Assembly (NCBI GenBank): GCA_023014365.1 | Contig: JAEBUN010000005.1 | Span: forward strand, 248,001 to 312,000 | DNA: 64,000 nt | Source: Lepiota brunneoincarnata | Lineage: Eukaryota > Basidiomycota > Agaricomycetes > Agaricales > Agaricaceae | Direction: 5' to 3' | Shown: piece by piece, positions 45,443-57,340 of the stretch | Layout: each line of letters begins with the position of its first letter | Position numbering within the stretch: the first letter of the stretch is position 1 | Translations under genes and position numbers: made by a program | The notes under the pieces: generated by a model | The model's database searches: none | What the model was told of the DNA's origin: nothing | What the model saw: the letters and a program-made list of their open reading frames with translations, nothing else

Positions 45443-48423
45443 CTATGCTTGGAGATCTTTTTTAGGAGCCCCCTCATCATCCTCATCGTCTCCATCATCA
45501 TCTTCGTCATCATCTTCATCTCTTTCATCCTCATCGTCCTCTTCATCATCCTTTTGCTTTTCCTCATCCTCGTTCTCGTTCTCGTCCTCGTCCCCATCCT
45601 CATCCTCGTCCTCGTCCTCATCCTCCTCTTCTCCTCCCCCCTCTTCCTCTTCACCACTCTCCTCTCCATCTTCCTCGCCCTCATCCTCCAGCCCAAATAT
45701 GTGGTACAACAAATCCACCCTCCCAAACGGCCTCTCACTCCCCAATAACGTACTAGCAGCCTCATACCGATTCTCAACCTTCCCGATCTCCTCACACAAG
45801 TGCTCATAAGCCTTCACCACCCTCCTCAACACAGCTTGATGTACCCTCTCGTGCAGTCTTTGCACCACCAATTGCGAGAGCCGAGGCGAATGCAGCACTT
45901 CGGTACCAGAAAGCCACGTAGAGAAGCTTCTGAGCGCTTTTTGTAGATCTGCTGGACGCATCGAAGGGATGCGAGAGAGAGGTTCCTGGCATGTTTTGAA
46001 TAAACTTTCCAAGGAAAGGATGGGGGGGTTGCAAAACTTACATCCGAAGGCTTATTTCTGCAGGTTTCCGTAGCTTGATAGATTCCGGCGTCTTTCATGG
46101 TGGAGACGTACTGTGAAACGGGTCAGTGGTCATCGGAGATTAGGAACTATAGGAGTCTCTCACATGTTCATCGCCGAGCCTAGCCACTCGTTCATCGAGC
46201 ATACGACGGACCACCTCTTGTTTGACCAGAGTGAAAGAAAATGGTTCCAGCACGGTCTATCACCAATCGCCCTTCAGCACTTTCCCAAGAATGCAACAAA
46301 AAGGCGCTCACCAAGAGGTAACTCAGACAGTTCAACACATACACCGCTTCATCCCACCTAGGCCGTAACCGTTTCTTCTTCTCACTTGTTGCAATGCACA
46401 TCTCGACAACCGGATCCACCATGATGTCGAGAACACTTTGGAACCCGGCCTGAAGCTCCTTCTCATCTTCATCACCAACCAGCGACGATTGGTAAACGGC
46501 CATGATATCGCGAAGGATTTGAGCGTGGTCGAGGATAACAAGTGGTGGAGTTAACGATGGGTCATCAACATCCTACGGAAGAGACTGAGCAGGAGCGCGA
46601 AAGCGTTAGGAAATGTTCATACAAGCTGCACCCGGAGCAGTGCCCGTCCTTGAGCTTGGATAGACTCGTGGAATACTTTGTATGCCAAGTCCGTAACGCT
46701 AAAGAGACATCAAACAAGTTCTTCAGGGATTCATGACATGAAACATACTCTTGAAGTGTCTTCGTCAAAATTGCCTGGTCGCCGATTGTTCTCCGCATGG
46801 TAAGCAAGTAAAACTGCAGTAGGTTAACAACCTTGTAAGAAACGATGCTACTCTCTTGTGAGCGAACGGTCTGCTGCAACCTCATCTGCACGGATAGGGG
46901 ATTATTGATTGTGGAAGGAAACAGTCGGTGCCAGGAAATTCGAACCTTGAGTGGCACGCAAAGTTTCCCAACGGCCAAATCCAGTAGCTCCTGAATCCAT
47001 TCTTCCTCCTCTCCACCAGAACCAAACTGTCGGACGCTCCCCATCATTCGATTGACATGTTTTAGATCAAAGAGACCTTCAAGAAACTCCTGTTCGGCAG
47101 CAATTCCTTGATGAACCCACGCAAGCATATCTCCAACATATCGCATAGGATCATGGGCGTGAAGCTCGATAGGCCTGGGCAAGCCTGAGGGACCTCCACG
47201 TGTAAGCGCAGTGGTGAAGGAGGAAAGGAAAAGTAGTTGAACGCGTCTCGGAGAGGGTCGTAAGCGCTTCACTGAGGCGCGTTTGGTTAGTGACTACTAT
47301 CCCATCAGCAGGAGCAGGCGCACGTTAGTAGCTCTGGCCGTTTCCGGAGTCGACGAATGGCCTCTTGCAACGTTGGGCTTGCCTCGAGCTGCATCTCTCG
47401 CCCGATCAGACGGAACTCGTTCGAAGTCCAACGAAGGATCTTTTCATGGCCATGTTCAAGGTGAGATGAAGTAGCAGGACATAATGTCTATCCTGAAGCG
47501 CTCCGTCAATGAAGGGAAGTCGACGAGATTCAGGTTCAAAGACACATACCCAGCCTGGGTTGGACCAGTCTTCTCCCGCCATTAGAACTCGACAGTCGTC
47601 TCTAATTCTCTCTGTCTTGTCCATCGTTTGGAAGAACCGCGGTCCAACGGGCACATCTCTTGACGTGATAACCCGAATTTCCTCCTCAGTCAAAGCAAAT
47701 CTTGCGAGGAACAGTTCAAGGATTGATTTTCTGTCCTCTACTTCTTTTCTGTAATAGATTAAGCCATGGACACGACACTGAAGTAAGACTTTACATACCG
47801 CTCATCCCTCAAGTTGCCAGCACGTTCCAACAATACCCTACTAGACTCCTGTGTCAGGCCCAGCTGATTCTCTGCTTCATCACAACCAATCCGCATGGCG
47901 CCAAGGTGTGCTTGTAATTCATTGAGTCTCTGCACTCGCCAAGAAAATTGAAGAAAACACGGGGTTTAGAGCTCGGCGCACATACATGTCAACAGCAGAA
48001 ACCACAAACTTGATCTACTTCGCCCAGCGCCTTCAAAAACTGTCTGCTCCCCTCCGCGAGTTTCTTCTCCATATCTCTTCGCAAGTGTTTCCGCGCCCGA
48101 GCCGCGATCTCTCCTGGCACCACTTCCACGGACGGAAGAGCCAGATTACTTACACTACCCTCCAGGGGCCGGTTCATCCATGTCATCTTCATCATCCGTA
48201 TCGCCTGAGGATTTGACGGGTTCTTTTCCTTTGACTGATGGTGGTGCGTAGAGGTCGGAGAGTGTCTGCAAGGCCTCCTTGGTCGCCGCGTCCTCAAAGT
48301 TAGTGCTCAGGACCTTGTACAGTCGCAGAGCCACAGGATTCCTTGGTCCTTGCAGGAGCAGTTTCCTTGTCTGTATGTGGGGGGCTGAGAGGACGGGGAC
48401 GTGGAGACGCCGGGAGACGCCAT
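45443..48423 (-). CDS. COG6: Conserved oligomeric Golgi complex subunit 6, with long acidic tail
   Basis: Tethering-complex subunit acting in retrograde intra-Golgi transport. ATG 48421-48423 (MASPGVSTSPSSQPPTYRQ). The frame moves near 48340-48390 into NPVALRLYKVLSTNFEDAAT, then EALQTLSDLYAPP. Exons follow with RRDMEKKLAEGSRQFLKALG, LGLTQESSRVLLERAGNLRD, EIRVITSRDVPVGPRFFQTM and the diagnostic block PIELHAHDPMRYVGDMLAWV. Later parts are IMVDPVVEMCIATSEKKKRL and WDEAVYVLNCLSYLL. The end reads YEAASTLLGSERPFGRVDLL and then a run of about 75 residues that are almost all Asp and Glu, with a stop at 45443. The acidic tail exceeds what I know for the family. The break near the start may be one inserted base. 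Confidence 0.93.
45480..45665. repeat. Low-complexity acidic-coding tract (TCC/TCA/TCG repeats)
   Basis: Imperfect trinucleotide repeats of the form CTC/ATC with strong pyrimidine bias on the plus strand. They encode the Glu/Asp tail of COG6 on the minus strand. Confidence 0.8.
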
Positions 48424-48676
48424 GAGCGATTGTGACGAAAACGGAAATTGGGGCAGTCAAGCCATCAAAACAACGGTTCCTTTTAATAAAAGGCATTCAT
48501 TTCCATACCTCGATTCCCAGAGAACATGAAGTTGAAGATCCAGACCATGACAATTGATCATCATATTCCGTAACGAAAATACAAGGTCCATCTATCCAAG
48601 CCATCTCTAAATAAATTACAAGACAGCAAAGCACGAATACAATAGAGTCTGTTGAACATGACAATAGATCGGGGGG

Positions 48677-51207
48677 TTATGCCGCCGTAGGTGTCGATCC
48701 AGTGCAAGGGGCAGTTGGGATGACAGAAAATACACCACTATACTCATCTGGGTATACACACCCCGCCACAGTAGCGACACCGCCTTCTGTGTCATTATCA
48801 TTGAACCAACCATCAACAGATGCCGTTCTTTCACTCGGCGCGCTCGTGAAAGTTGCAGGCGGTAAAGTGATGATTGGAGCCGTATTGGTATAGGTGGGAA
48901 GCAGACTAACAGGTACACTTGCACTGGTGATAGCAGCAGGTGGCCAAGGGAACTGCGCGGTAGATGTGGCAGGTATGGATGACGGGGTTCCTGTCTGCCA
49001 GGGCTGGTAATTGCCGTCGAAAGAATCAGGCTGAACTCCTAGGGAAACACATTTTCCTTGACCTATCCGGGGATCCCTCGGGAATCCAGCCGTTTCGGAG
49101 ACCCTAATTGGTACGACCAGAGCGGTGCTTCAACACGTCCTGCCTGGGAAGGACCAATCTATAAAGTATGAGTCCTTGAGTCTTGTCTAAAGCCGGTTGA
49201 ATATAAAGCACCTTCCAAGTCCAGAAGAACCAATCCTGAAGAGCATCAAAGGTCGCAACGACAAAGTTTTGTATTCCCTCCTTCATGGTACTGTTGTAAT
49301 TTTCCCAGTCGTCATACTCAGGGACACTGTGGATTACTCGATCTTGCATTATCAACCCCACGAAGGAATAATCCACAATCATTGGGCGATGCAGCAAACT
49401 CGCCGGCAAAAACCAAACCAAAGCCCCGTCGACTAGAGTAAATCAGCTTTGAAACAAAGAGGTTGCCTGGAAATGAATATCACCTGCTGTTGGTGCTAGG
49501 GCCCCAAGTTTCGCAGGCCTGGCGAGGCCATTGGCCTCCCGGTAAACCATCAGAACCAGGAACCGAAATGGGGTCAACCTGTATTCCTCCAAACGAGAAA
49601 TATGGGTGCCTGTCTAGTACCATCCTGTCGGATCCTTGCAAGAAATTGTCCCAGTTCGATAAAGATTGGAAACCGTCATGTATGACAATGTACTGTAAAA
49701 ACCATTAGCCTTAACGTCCGAAGCATAGGGACAGGACATACAGGTCCGTTATCCCCTCCAAGTCCATGTAATACTCCGGATCATGTCATGTGCTCGGAGG
49801 TAGAAGCTGGTAATAGCATCCATCCCAATGCTATCAACTAGCGCTTCATTAATTATGCCTATCGCTGGAACCAGGTTTCGGTATTCCTGGCTGGGAAATA
49901 AATTCTGTCAGAATACGAATATAATAGAGGGTTCTCTCCGCATTTGCGAGGCCCATGTTTCCAACGAGGAAGTTAACTGGGGATAACCTGATGCGAATTA
50001 GTCATTGAGCACGCTAAGAGCCAGGGACATAGGCCTTACCTTCCAGAGTGATTATAACCTATCATTATATGCCCGATAAGCTTTCGTGGCAAAAGCATTA
50101 AGTGATATATGAAATGCATGACGTACCATTCTGAGATCCAGGAACAGCATGTAAATCGATACAGACTCTCAATCCATACTTGCGAGCCCAGTTGAGAACA
50201 CGCAGGAAATACCTTGGGACACTTGAGCCTAGCTCGGGCCCGCCAGCTAGGTTATAACTCACTTCCAAGAGGTACGAGCCAGATAGGGCTCCCCTTCCCA
50301 AGTCTCAATAGCCCAAAATGCAATAGGAATGCGTAAGAAATTCAATCCAGCCCCTAAGGTAGATGAGGAGAGTGACACCATCACAGCGGGAAACGAATAC
50401 CTGCTATCTCAGCGATATCCTGTTCTGTCTAAGGAAAGATCAGATTGTGTCAACAAAAAGGCGTGCGAAAGCCTCACAATAAAATTGGCATAGTGCTCCT
50501 CTAGTTGGTTTAGCCCACCATTGGCTTGATCGGCCGCCATTGCTCGACTGAGCGAATATTCATCATTTGTTCCCGGATAGCGCTGGAAGAGCTCAGGCGT
50601 TATAAATGGCTCAAGGACAAACAGGCCGCCAAGATTGACGCCATATATGCGATCAACACCCCATTTCCAGCTCGTGTTCAATGGCGGTGTCCAGGAATTC
50701 GGACGAGCATCGTCGCTGAATGGGTTGCTAGGATCCTGTACCCCTAGAGCAGCAAAAGTGAGAAGGTTGCTCGGTCTACGCGGCCTCGGCTCCTCTTACA
50801 GTATCCACCGAAAGGATTTTGATACGTAAATGTAGTGCCGTTTTCGGTGGTGATGGTCGAGCCGTCACTTCCGGACTGTAAACCATCAGCACAGGTCGAG
50901 AGGGGCAACTCAGGCCGCTCAGACTTACATTAGCCCCAGATGGCGAGGACGGGTTTGGAGCCCCGCCGTTGCTTCCTTCAGGACCCCCCTGGCTCGCCGC
51001 AGTCCTCCCGCCCTTCTTTGCCACGAGAAACACGACGGGAAGAACTATAACGAGTACGACGATGAGGATCCCCAACAATGACGCGAGCCAGATAATCTTC
51101 CGTCGTGTCCAAAACTTTCTCGGGGTATACTCCTTCTCGTTGTCTCCGGTTATTGGCTCTTGTGATCCCCGCTGAAACGACTGGGTCGATGCTGGCGTGC
51201 TCTCCAT
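48677..51207 (-). CDS. Membrane-anchored GH5 glucan 1,3-beta-glucosidase
   Basis: Type II membrane protein. ATG 51205-51207, a 35-residue cytosolic head, a helix (IIWLASLLGILIVVLVIVLP), then a Gly/Ser/Pro-rich stalk. The catalytic domain has WKWGVDRIYGVNLGGLFVLE, FLRIPIAFWAIETWEGEPYL and LRVCIDLHAVPGSQNG. The acid/base Glu lies in AIGIINEALVD (codon at 49845-49847), HPYFSFGG follows, and the nucleophile Glu lies in VFAGEFAASPNDCG (codon at 49399-49401). Then FVVATFDALQDWFFWTWK and a Ser/Thr/Pro-rich C terminus, with a stop at 48677-48679. One extra base near 49322 breaks the frame. It likely remodels cell-wall beta-1,3-glucan. Many short introns interrupt it. Confidence 0.92.
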
Positions 51208-52128
51208 GTTGAGCGTTTGAACCGTTAAAGAGAGCCAAGGCCAAGATCAAGCGCCCTAAAGGGTGGTGGTTGTTGCGGTTGGGAAAACGGGAGAATATGC
51301 CTAGCATATATAGGGACGGAATGCGGTAAAAATATATATTCAACATGTCACAGGACTGAAAGATCCGGGAACCTTACTCAGCACTTCCGCAATACATCTT
51401 TTCGCGGTTATCCACGGCCGTGTACCATCCCTCACCGAAACCCTTGACTACGTTTAGGAAGGGCAAGTTTCAGAAGCCAGGTCGAGCCGAGCTAGGGAGT
51501 TGCCATCGTGAGATGTACTGTGACACGGAATCACCAGTTTGCCGAACGACCTCGCAGGGGCGCTTAGCTGCATACTTTGTCGCTCATCGACCAACTTGGG
51601 CGAGAAATTTAACAAGACGACCTCCCGTCCACGTATTTTGAAGAAATAATATGTGATAATATTAAGCGCGTAGTTAATTGACGACCCATGCACGGATTTT
51701 AGTAACTGAGGCTTCTGGCCTCGCTGGATCTGTTGGCACGCCGTTTCTAGCGCGCGCTCGTCTTAGACGGTAAGGTCACGTGCTCAAATCATCCCGAATT
51801 GATGGTTGTAATAAATCTCGCCCAGCACCACTTTTATCAGGATACCCTTTGTATCATCGCCTCGTGTGTTTTCCTTCATGTTGGAGTGAATGTCCACCAC
51901 AATCGTCTGGTCTTGCCGTTGATCACAGTGCTCTGCTTTAACCCACAGTATGTGACTCAACAACATCCTTGCGGTGATCAAGATAATCACTGTCGCACAG
52001 AAGCGAACATATCACCATCGTACACGCCCCTCCTCCCCCCACTAGAAACCCTCCCCTTCCTTCGAGATCCGTGAGGACTGCTTTCATTACGACCACGATT
52101 GGCCAACCACAAGGGCGATTGGCTACTC
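51208..52128. other. Divergent intergenic, 921 bases
   Basis: Shared 5' region of the GH5 gene (minus) and F-box gene (plus). A TATATATT-like stretch at about 51333-51340 lies 130 bases from the GH5 start. No coding frame supported. Confidence 0.4.
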
Positions 52129-53686
52129 ATGCCAACTGACCGTCAGCGACGTTTAGCAGAAGACATTCTCCCGGCCGAGCTCTGGGGAGAATGTTGGCTC
52201 TATGTTGATGTCAAGGACATCTGGAGTGTCCGCTTGGTTTGCAAAGAATTTGCTAGGACCAGCCAGCCGTACCTCTACCGCGCCCTCCATTGCTGGTCGC
52301 CGAATCAAGAAGACGTCGATGACAAGAACTGGGACATGTGGTGCAAACACTTTTTATGGTCCGCGAAAAGATTTGTGGTTGTAGCCACAGGGCCTTTCGT
52401 GTATTATGTTGAGGAATGGAGCTTCAGCGGTATCGAGCAGACGAGGACTCTTAGTGATACCAATGCCAACCTTCGTGGGATTGGGGTGCTCGTCGAAGCA
52501 TACATGTCCGCTCTCACCATCTTTCTGAACACTCTCCCACTGTATCCCAACCTACACACTATCACACTCACCTCCATAAAAGTCGACCAAGACGTTTTTG
52601 ATGCTCTCAGTCAGATGTCGAAGCTCAAAAACCTAGCCCTGGTCGAAACGAACTCAATCCTTCGACCAAACTCATCATCCATGTCTCCCTGGCCCTTGCA
52701 AAGACTCCGCATATTTACCAACGACGAGCCGAGCATCGAACAGCCCAGCGATCTCGTGATAATCTCTCCAGTAAAACTCGAGGCCCTCATTCTTCACTCT
52801 TATGAATTCTCAGAGGCATGCCTACGCCCTTTGGTAGAGGCGCAGGAACCGTTGAGCTCGTTGACGCACCTCTCCATGAATCTAAAAGAAGATGCCTTGG
52901 AACTCCTCCGTGACATCGTTCAATTGTGCCCAGCTCTACACAGCTTGGATATTCACGACTTCGATTACAAGGACTCCCGGGACATCCAATACCCGCGCCC
53001 ATCGTCCTTCCCGAAGTTACCTTATCTTCGAGATTACCACGGTCCCGCTTATTTGGCAGCGAGAACGTTGGTCGCTTCGCGATTCGAGATCCTCTCCCTT
53101 CATAGTGGTAAATCCAGGGAATATTCCTACACATACTCTGAATTATACAAACTCCTACGTTCCCTATCAAACCAACTTCCCACCCATTTGTCCTTCAGCG
53201 TCGTAGATCCGGAGCCTAAGCTCTTCGACATATTGGCTGGCATATTTTCTTCTGTTCGGTCACTATATATATGCTTCAATGACCCTGCATATCACGGCTC
53301 TCCAGGTGAAGATGCCTCAGAAGCAAAAGAGGTCCGTCTGAGGGGTCAAGTACCATTTATGTGGCCTGTGCGGCCTCCTTCTACCCTCGTGGTGCGTCGC
53401 GGATATTTCCTGTTTAATGACAACTCTCTCAACAAATTTGCTTCAGGGGTTATTGGATCGCCTTGTTACGCGTGAAACTCAGCTTCCAGCAAGGTTGATC
53501 AAACTGCGATTCACTCAAGCGGACCCCTATGGCTCGCGTCCGATCACGGCACAAGAACAGCGACGATATCTCGAAAGATTGATTGGCTGGTACAAGGATC
53601 TGACGTCCTTCCAGGTCGGCGACAATCCACCACTGATCAGATCAGCACGGGGAGGACCCTGGCATGTGCATGAGGTTAGGCAATAG
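52129..53686 (+). CDS. F-box protein
   Basis: ATG 52129 (MPTDRQRRLAEDILPAELWG). The F-box-like N terminus ILPAELWGECWLYVDVKDIW continues SVRLVCKEFARTSQPYLYRA, matching the L-P-x-E...V...W...SVR.VCK.F consensus. About 350 residues follow with irregular leucine-rich repeats (LYPNLHTITLTSIK, LKNLALVE, LHSLDIHDFDY), typical of the many LRR-like F-box proteins in agaricomycetes. A 55-base intron (53392-53446) removes an apparent stop and joins STLV to GLLDRLVTRETQLPARLI, so the gene is intact to a stop at 53684-53686. It would recruit an unknown target to an SCF ubiquitin ligase. Confidence 0.82.
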
Positions 53687-53910
53687 TAATTATATTGACA
53701 GATTGGTATAACAGCACGTGGGATACTAAGTTCACCCACTGGCGAAGGGAAAGAGAATAGCATTCCGTCAACAATAATTTAATCGTAATCCACAAGGAGG
53801 CGACGTCAATTACGGTATCCACCATATCCACTATTGATCGTGGGAGTGTGTGAGGTGTGTTCTACATGAAACGCAGGACACCACGCGTTCACTTTGGCTG
53901 CTCGACGGAT

Positions 53911-56569
53911 TCACAGCTGAGCGTTGTACAGCTGAGCGTACTCTCCATCCAATGACATCAACTGTTCATGGTTACCCTGTTCAGCAATTTTGCCGTCCTT
54001 CATGCACCTTGGGTTTAGTAAAATAAGTATCTTAGTTTATGCAAATTTTAGTGAAACGACTTACACAATCAAATCCGCCTGTTTGACAAGGCTACCAAAG
54101 CGATGCGTCACAAAGATCACGGTCTTGCCTTCTCGTTGTTCCTGGAACCGTTGGAAGAGGTTCCTCTCCGCCACGGCATCCAAAGCAGACGTGGGTTCGT
54201 CCACGACCAAAAGTTTCGTATCACTATTCAAAAGTCTCATGAATGATCGAGAGCTGTGGGTTTGAGTTCAGGGGGCAATGTTCGAGCCCACTCGGCAGAG
54301 CGAGGAAAGAGCTCACGCAATAAACCTTTGCTTTTCTCCTTTTGAGATGGGGATTCCCCTCTGCGATCCGGTATGCTTTTCAAGCTCTTGAATGGCGGCT
54401 GGACCTACCGTCCCGTTCCCGCATCCCTGCAGACTTTGCGCGAGAAGACTGGGTGGATCAAGGATCGCTTCGTATCCCAATCGCTCGATCAGCTGGTCGG
54501 ACCCTCCCAAGCTAACAGCCTCATCCATCTTCTCTCGTGTGGGTCGCTCGTCCAATGAGCGATCAGGGTATAGCCATCAAGAGGTTCTCTCGTAGCGATA
54601 GCGGGTAGATTTCCTCTGATTGCATTAAGAAAGTGATGTGTTTTCGGAAGCTGGTGAGTGTATATCCGGTGATCAGAACATCATCGATGAGGATGTCGCC
54701 CGAGGTCGGCTCTTGCAATCTCGTCAAAAGCTTCAGCAGGGTTGTCTTTCCACTCCCATTAGCACCAACAACGACAACCATGGAACCAGCCTCGATGTTC
54801 AGTGAAATACCGTCGAGAGCGTTGGTTTCTGCGACTGCGTTTCGATACCGGAAGCCCACATTTCTAACCCAGCAAATGTGTCATAAGTTTGATCTCGTTA
54901 TTGAAAGGGATATTTGGATTACCTCAGGGTGATTTTCATCCCCCTTGCTTGAGCTCCGCGAAGGGTTCGGATATGGCATCGTACCTCGCTGGAGTAACTT
55001 GTTTGCCTGGTCGAGCGGTTCATACAATGCTTGCGCCTGCGATAGCAAACTGTGCAAGGATTTCGGTTGATAATCGCTATTGAAGTTCTCGAAGCTATAT
55101 CGGAGAGTATTCGTGGCCGATCGGAAGAACACCATAGTTGTAACGATGCACGACGGAGAACCCCAGGCGAGAAACAATGCGCAGAGTGCCTGTATTCAAG
55201 GAAAGTCGGAAATATGAACTCATTCCGCTAAGCCAGAATGTGCCCTTACCATAGGGTGATCTAGGAGCAAGCTCCGAGAAAGCGCCCAATACCATGGCGG
55301 GGGAAGTACGCAAGCGAGCGTTAGTGCATCGCTCTTGATAACTCCGAGCGCCTTGGACGTAGCACGGTACTCTAGTGGGGGGACTCAATAGGAAATAGTG
55401 AGTCTTCTATTCGACTAACTCACCCTTCTCCAGGTAATCATTCAGCCCGTCTTTGGCGAGAGTTTCGCGTAGATTATCATCAAAAACCGTTGAAAATAAC
55501 GAATGTAAGCGGTTGTATTTTTTATTCGTCGTCCAAAAGGTGTACCCTGCAATGCGGGAGCTCTGGTAAATGTCAACAAAAAAAAAAGCAATCGATCTGA
55601 ACCCACCCGCTCCGTCGGCCCCATTCGAAGGAGCGAAAAACAGAACACCAAAAGTAAGTGCCGCTAGCCATCCCAGAACGTACTTATCCCCAAGGGTCTT
55701 TTGATTAATGACCATAAAGAGAACCGAAAGTTCAACTGAGAAGGAGACAACATTCTGGAGCCAGTTCATTAGGGCTTTCAGGAGATCCCAACCGGGCCCC
55801 CCTTCTCCGAACGAATAGGGTCTTGGGAAATTACGACGAAGTCTCTGATCTATTTATGAAATTAGTGCCCGCGGGCTCGAGCTATACCGAATCACAAACG
55901 GGTACCATGAAGAAACTTAACATCGGCATCCAAACTCGCTGCCGGTTCAAACGCTAGTCAGTATGCTTGGTTCGATTCTAGTAGACGGAACAAATATGCC
56001 TTTTGTCATGAGTGGGAGAAAATATGCACGGAGGTGTGCACATAATAACAAGCCTTTTTCGTCTCTGCAGGTGTCGGTCAGATACTAAGCCAATAGGGAG
56101 GAGGCTCTGAGGAAGAGCAGCAACAAAGTGCACCGACTTCAAACGTTCCACGATAACGGAGATAAATACACCGAGGAGCCACAGATAAATGGAAACTTCA
56201 AGTTCGGTATTTCGGGTACTGGAATCTTGGCAAGGCATCGATGCTTCAATCTGAGAACATTCAGGATGGCCCTACCCCCCCGGACTTTCCGCAAGGCGAT
56301 GAACTCACGTGCTGCAAGACAGAATGTGAATAGTAAAGCAATAACGCCGGACTAATGCTCAGCCAGATTGAGTAGACAAGGTAGGCAAAAAAAGATCCAG
56401 GAGCCATCGCATAAAGGTCTTTGAGGAAACGCCATGCATATGCCGCCGGCGCATGGAGCTCCCGGAAGGACGTGAGTGGTGAGAAGCTCAAGCGCTTTGG
56501 AACCTCGTAAGCCACCTCAAAAATACCCCATTTGAACGTTCGAACAGAGGTAGACTGGTTAGGTGGCAT
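53911..56569 (-). CDS. ABC half transporter (one membrane domain, one ATPase domain)
   Basis: ATG 56567-56569. The membrane part spans about 55100-56560, with clear hydrophobic segments (FFAYLVYSIWLSISPALLLY, YVLGWLAALTFGVLFFAP). The ATPase domain shows Walker A VVVVGANGSGKTTLLKLLTR, a Q-loop near FLMQSEEIYPLSLRENLL, the signature ISKGEKQRF (canonical LSGGQ-like position), Walker B LLVVDEPTSALDAVAERNLF and the H-loop VIFVTHRFGSL. It ends YAQLYNAQL with a stop at 53911-53913. The fold order TMD-NBD matches half transporters of the B type, but the membrane region is divergent. Substrate unknown. Several introns; I could not trace each exon join in the membrane part. Confidence 0.85.
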
Positions 56570-57340
56570 CGCTGGGGGGGGGGGGGGGGTGCTGGAGCAA
56601 GAACGTAGGGCAGTGGGGACGCGTGTACTGTGGCTTGTTGTAGGGTTTCGTTCGCGATTCTTATAGAAGTCTGACTATAACATTGTGGGCGAGGATTCAC
56701 TACATTTGTAATGTGTGGGTGCATGAATTTGTTCCGGAGCGGGTACATCTGGCTTCACCTCATGTCTGTCGAAAATGGTTTGGTGTTGTCAGTGGTGGGG
56801 TCAGCAGCACCTACAGATACCATCGATCAACGAAGAACAAAGAGCCTGCGCATTGGTGGTCTGCAAAAAGCCCAAGTGCAGTACAGCGTGAACCTTGTAT
56901 ACTTCAGTCCGTGTGATAAATTTGGAACTGCTAGCATAAGGCGACGGAGTGGTCGGTCCTCCTCTTAGCACAGATCTTTTGTTCGCTGCCGTGAGGGTCT
57001 TGGCACGCTTGCGGACATAAGCGCTTCAAGCGGACCCTCAGGACAACAGCTCTCGAGAATGCTGACCGACATGGATGATGGCCTGAAAGTAAGGAGAATG
57101 GCCCCTAGAAGGCTGTTGGCAGTACCTCGTTGTTCAAACAGGGCTATCAGTATTAATAGCCACCAGTATTACGCATCAGCTCGGCTGCTCGAGCGCCCAG
57201 CGTTCATCTCCGGCCACAGCTCACAAACTGTTCTTGCTTGCTGCCGAGAGGTGTGCTTTGTTCTCGGAACTCCCTTTAATAGCCGGGTGAGCGTGCTGAG
57301 ACCAAACCTTTTGGGTAAATATTAAGTAGTCGGTACACCT
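56570..57340. other. Intergenic, 771 bases, with G16 homopolymer
   Basis: Between the ABC gene start and the BTB gene end. A run of 16 G lies at 56574-56589, a few bases upstream of the ABC start codon. No coding frame supported. Confidence 0.45.

Noticed and set aside
45374..45748. Plus-strand frame rich in Leu/Ile/Val that looks like a membrane protein
   Set aside because: It is the complement of the Glu/Asp tract of COG6; the hydrophobicity comes from reading the repeats backwards.
53417..53475. Apparent frameshift at the end of the F-box gene
   Set aside because: A standard 55-base intron (53392-53446, GT...CAG) removes the stop and keeps the frame.
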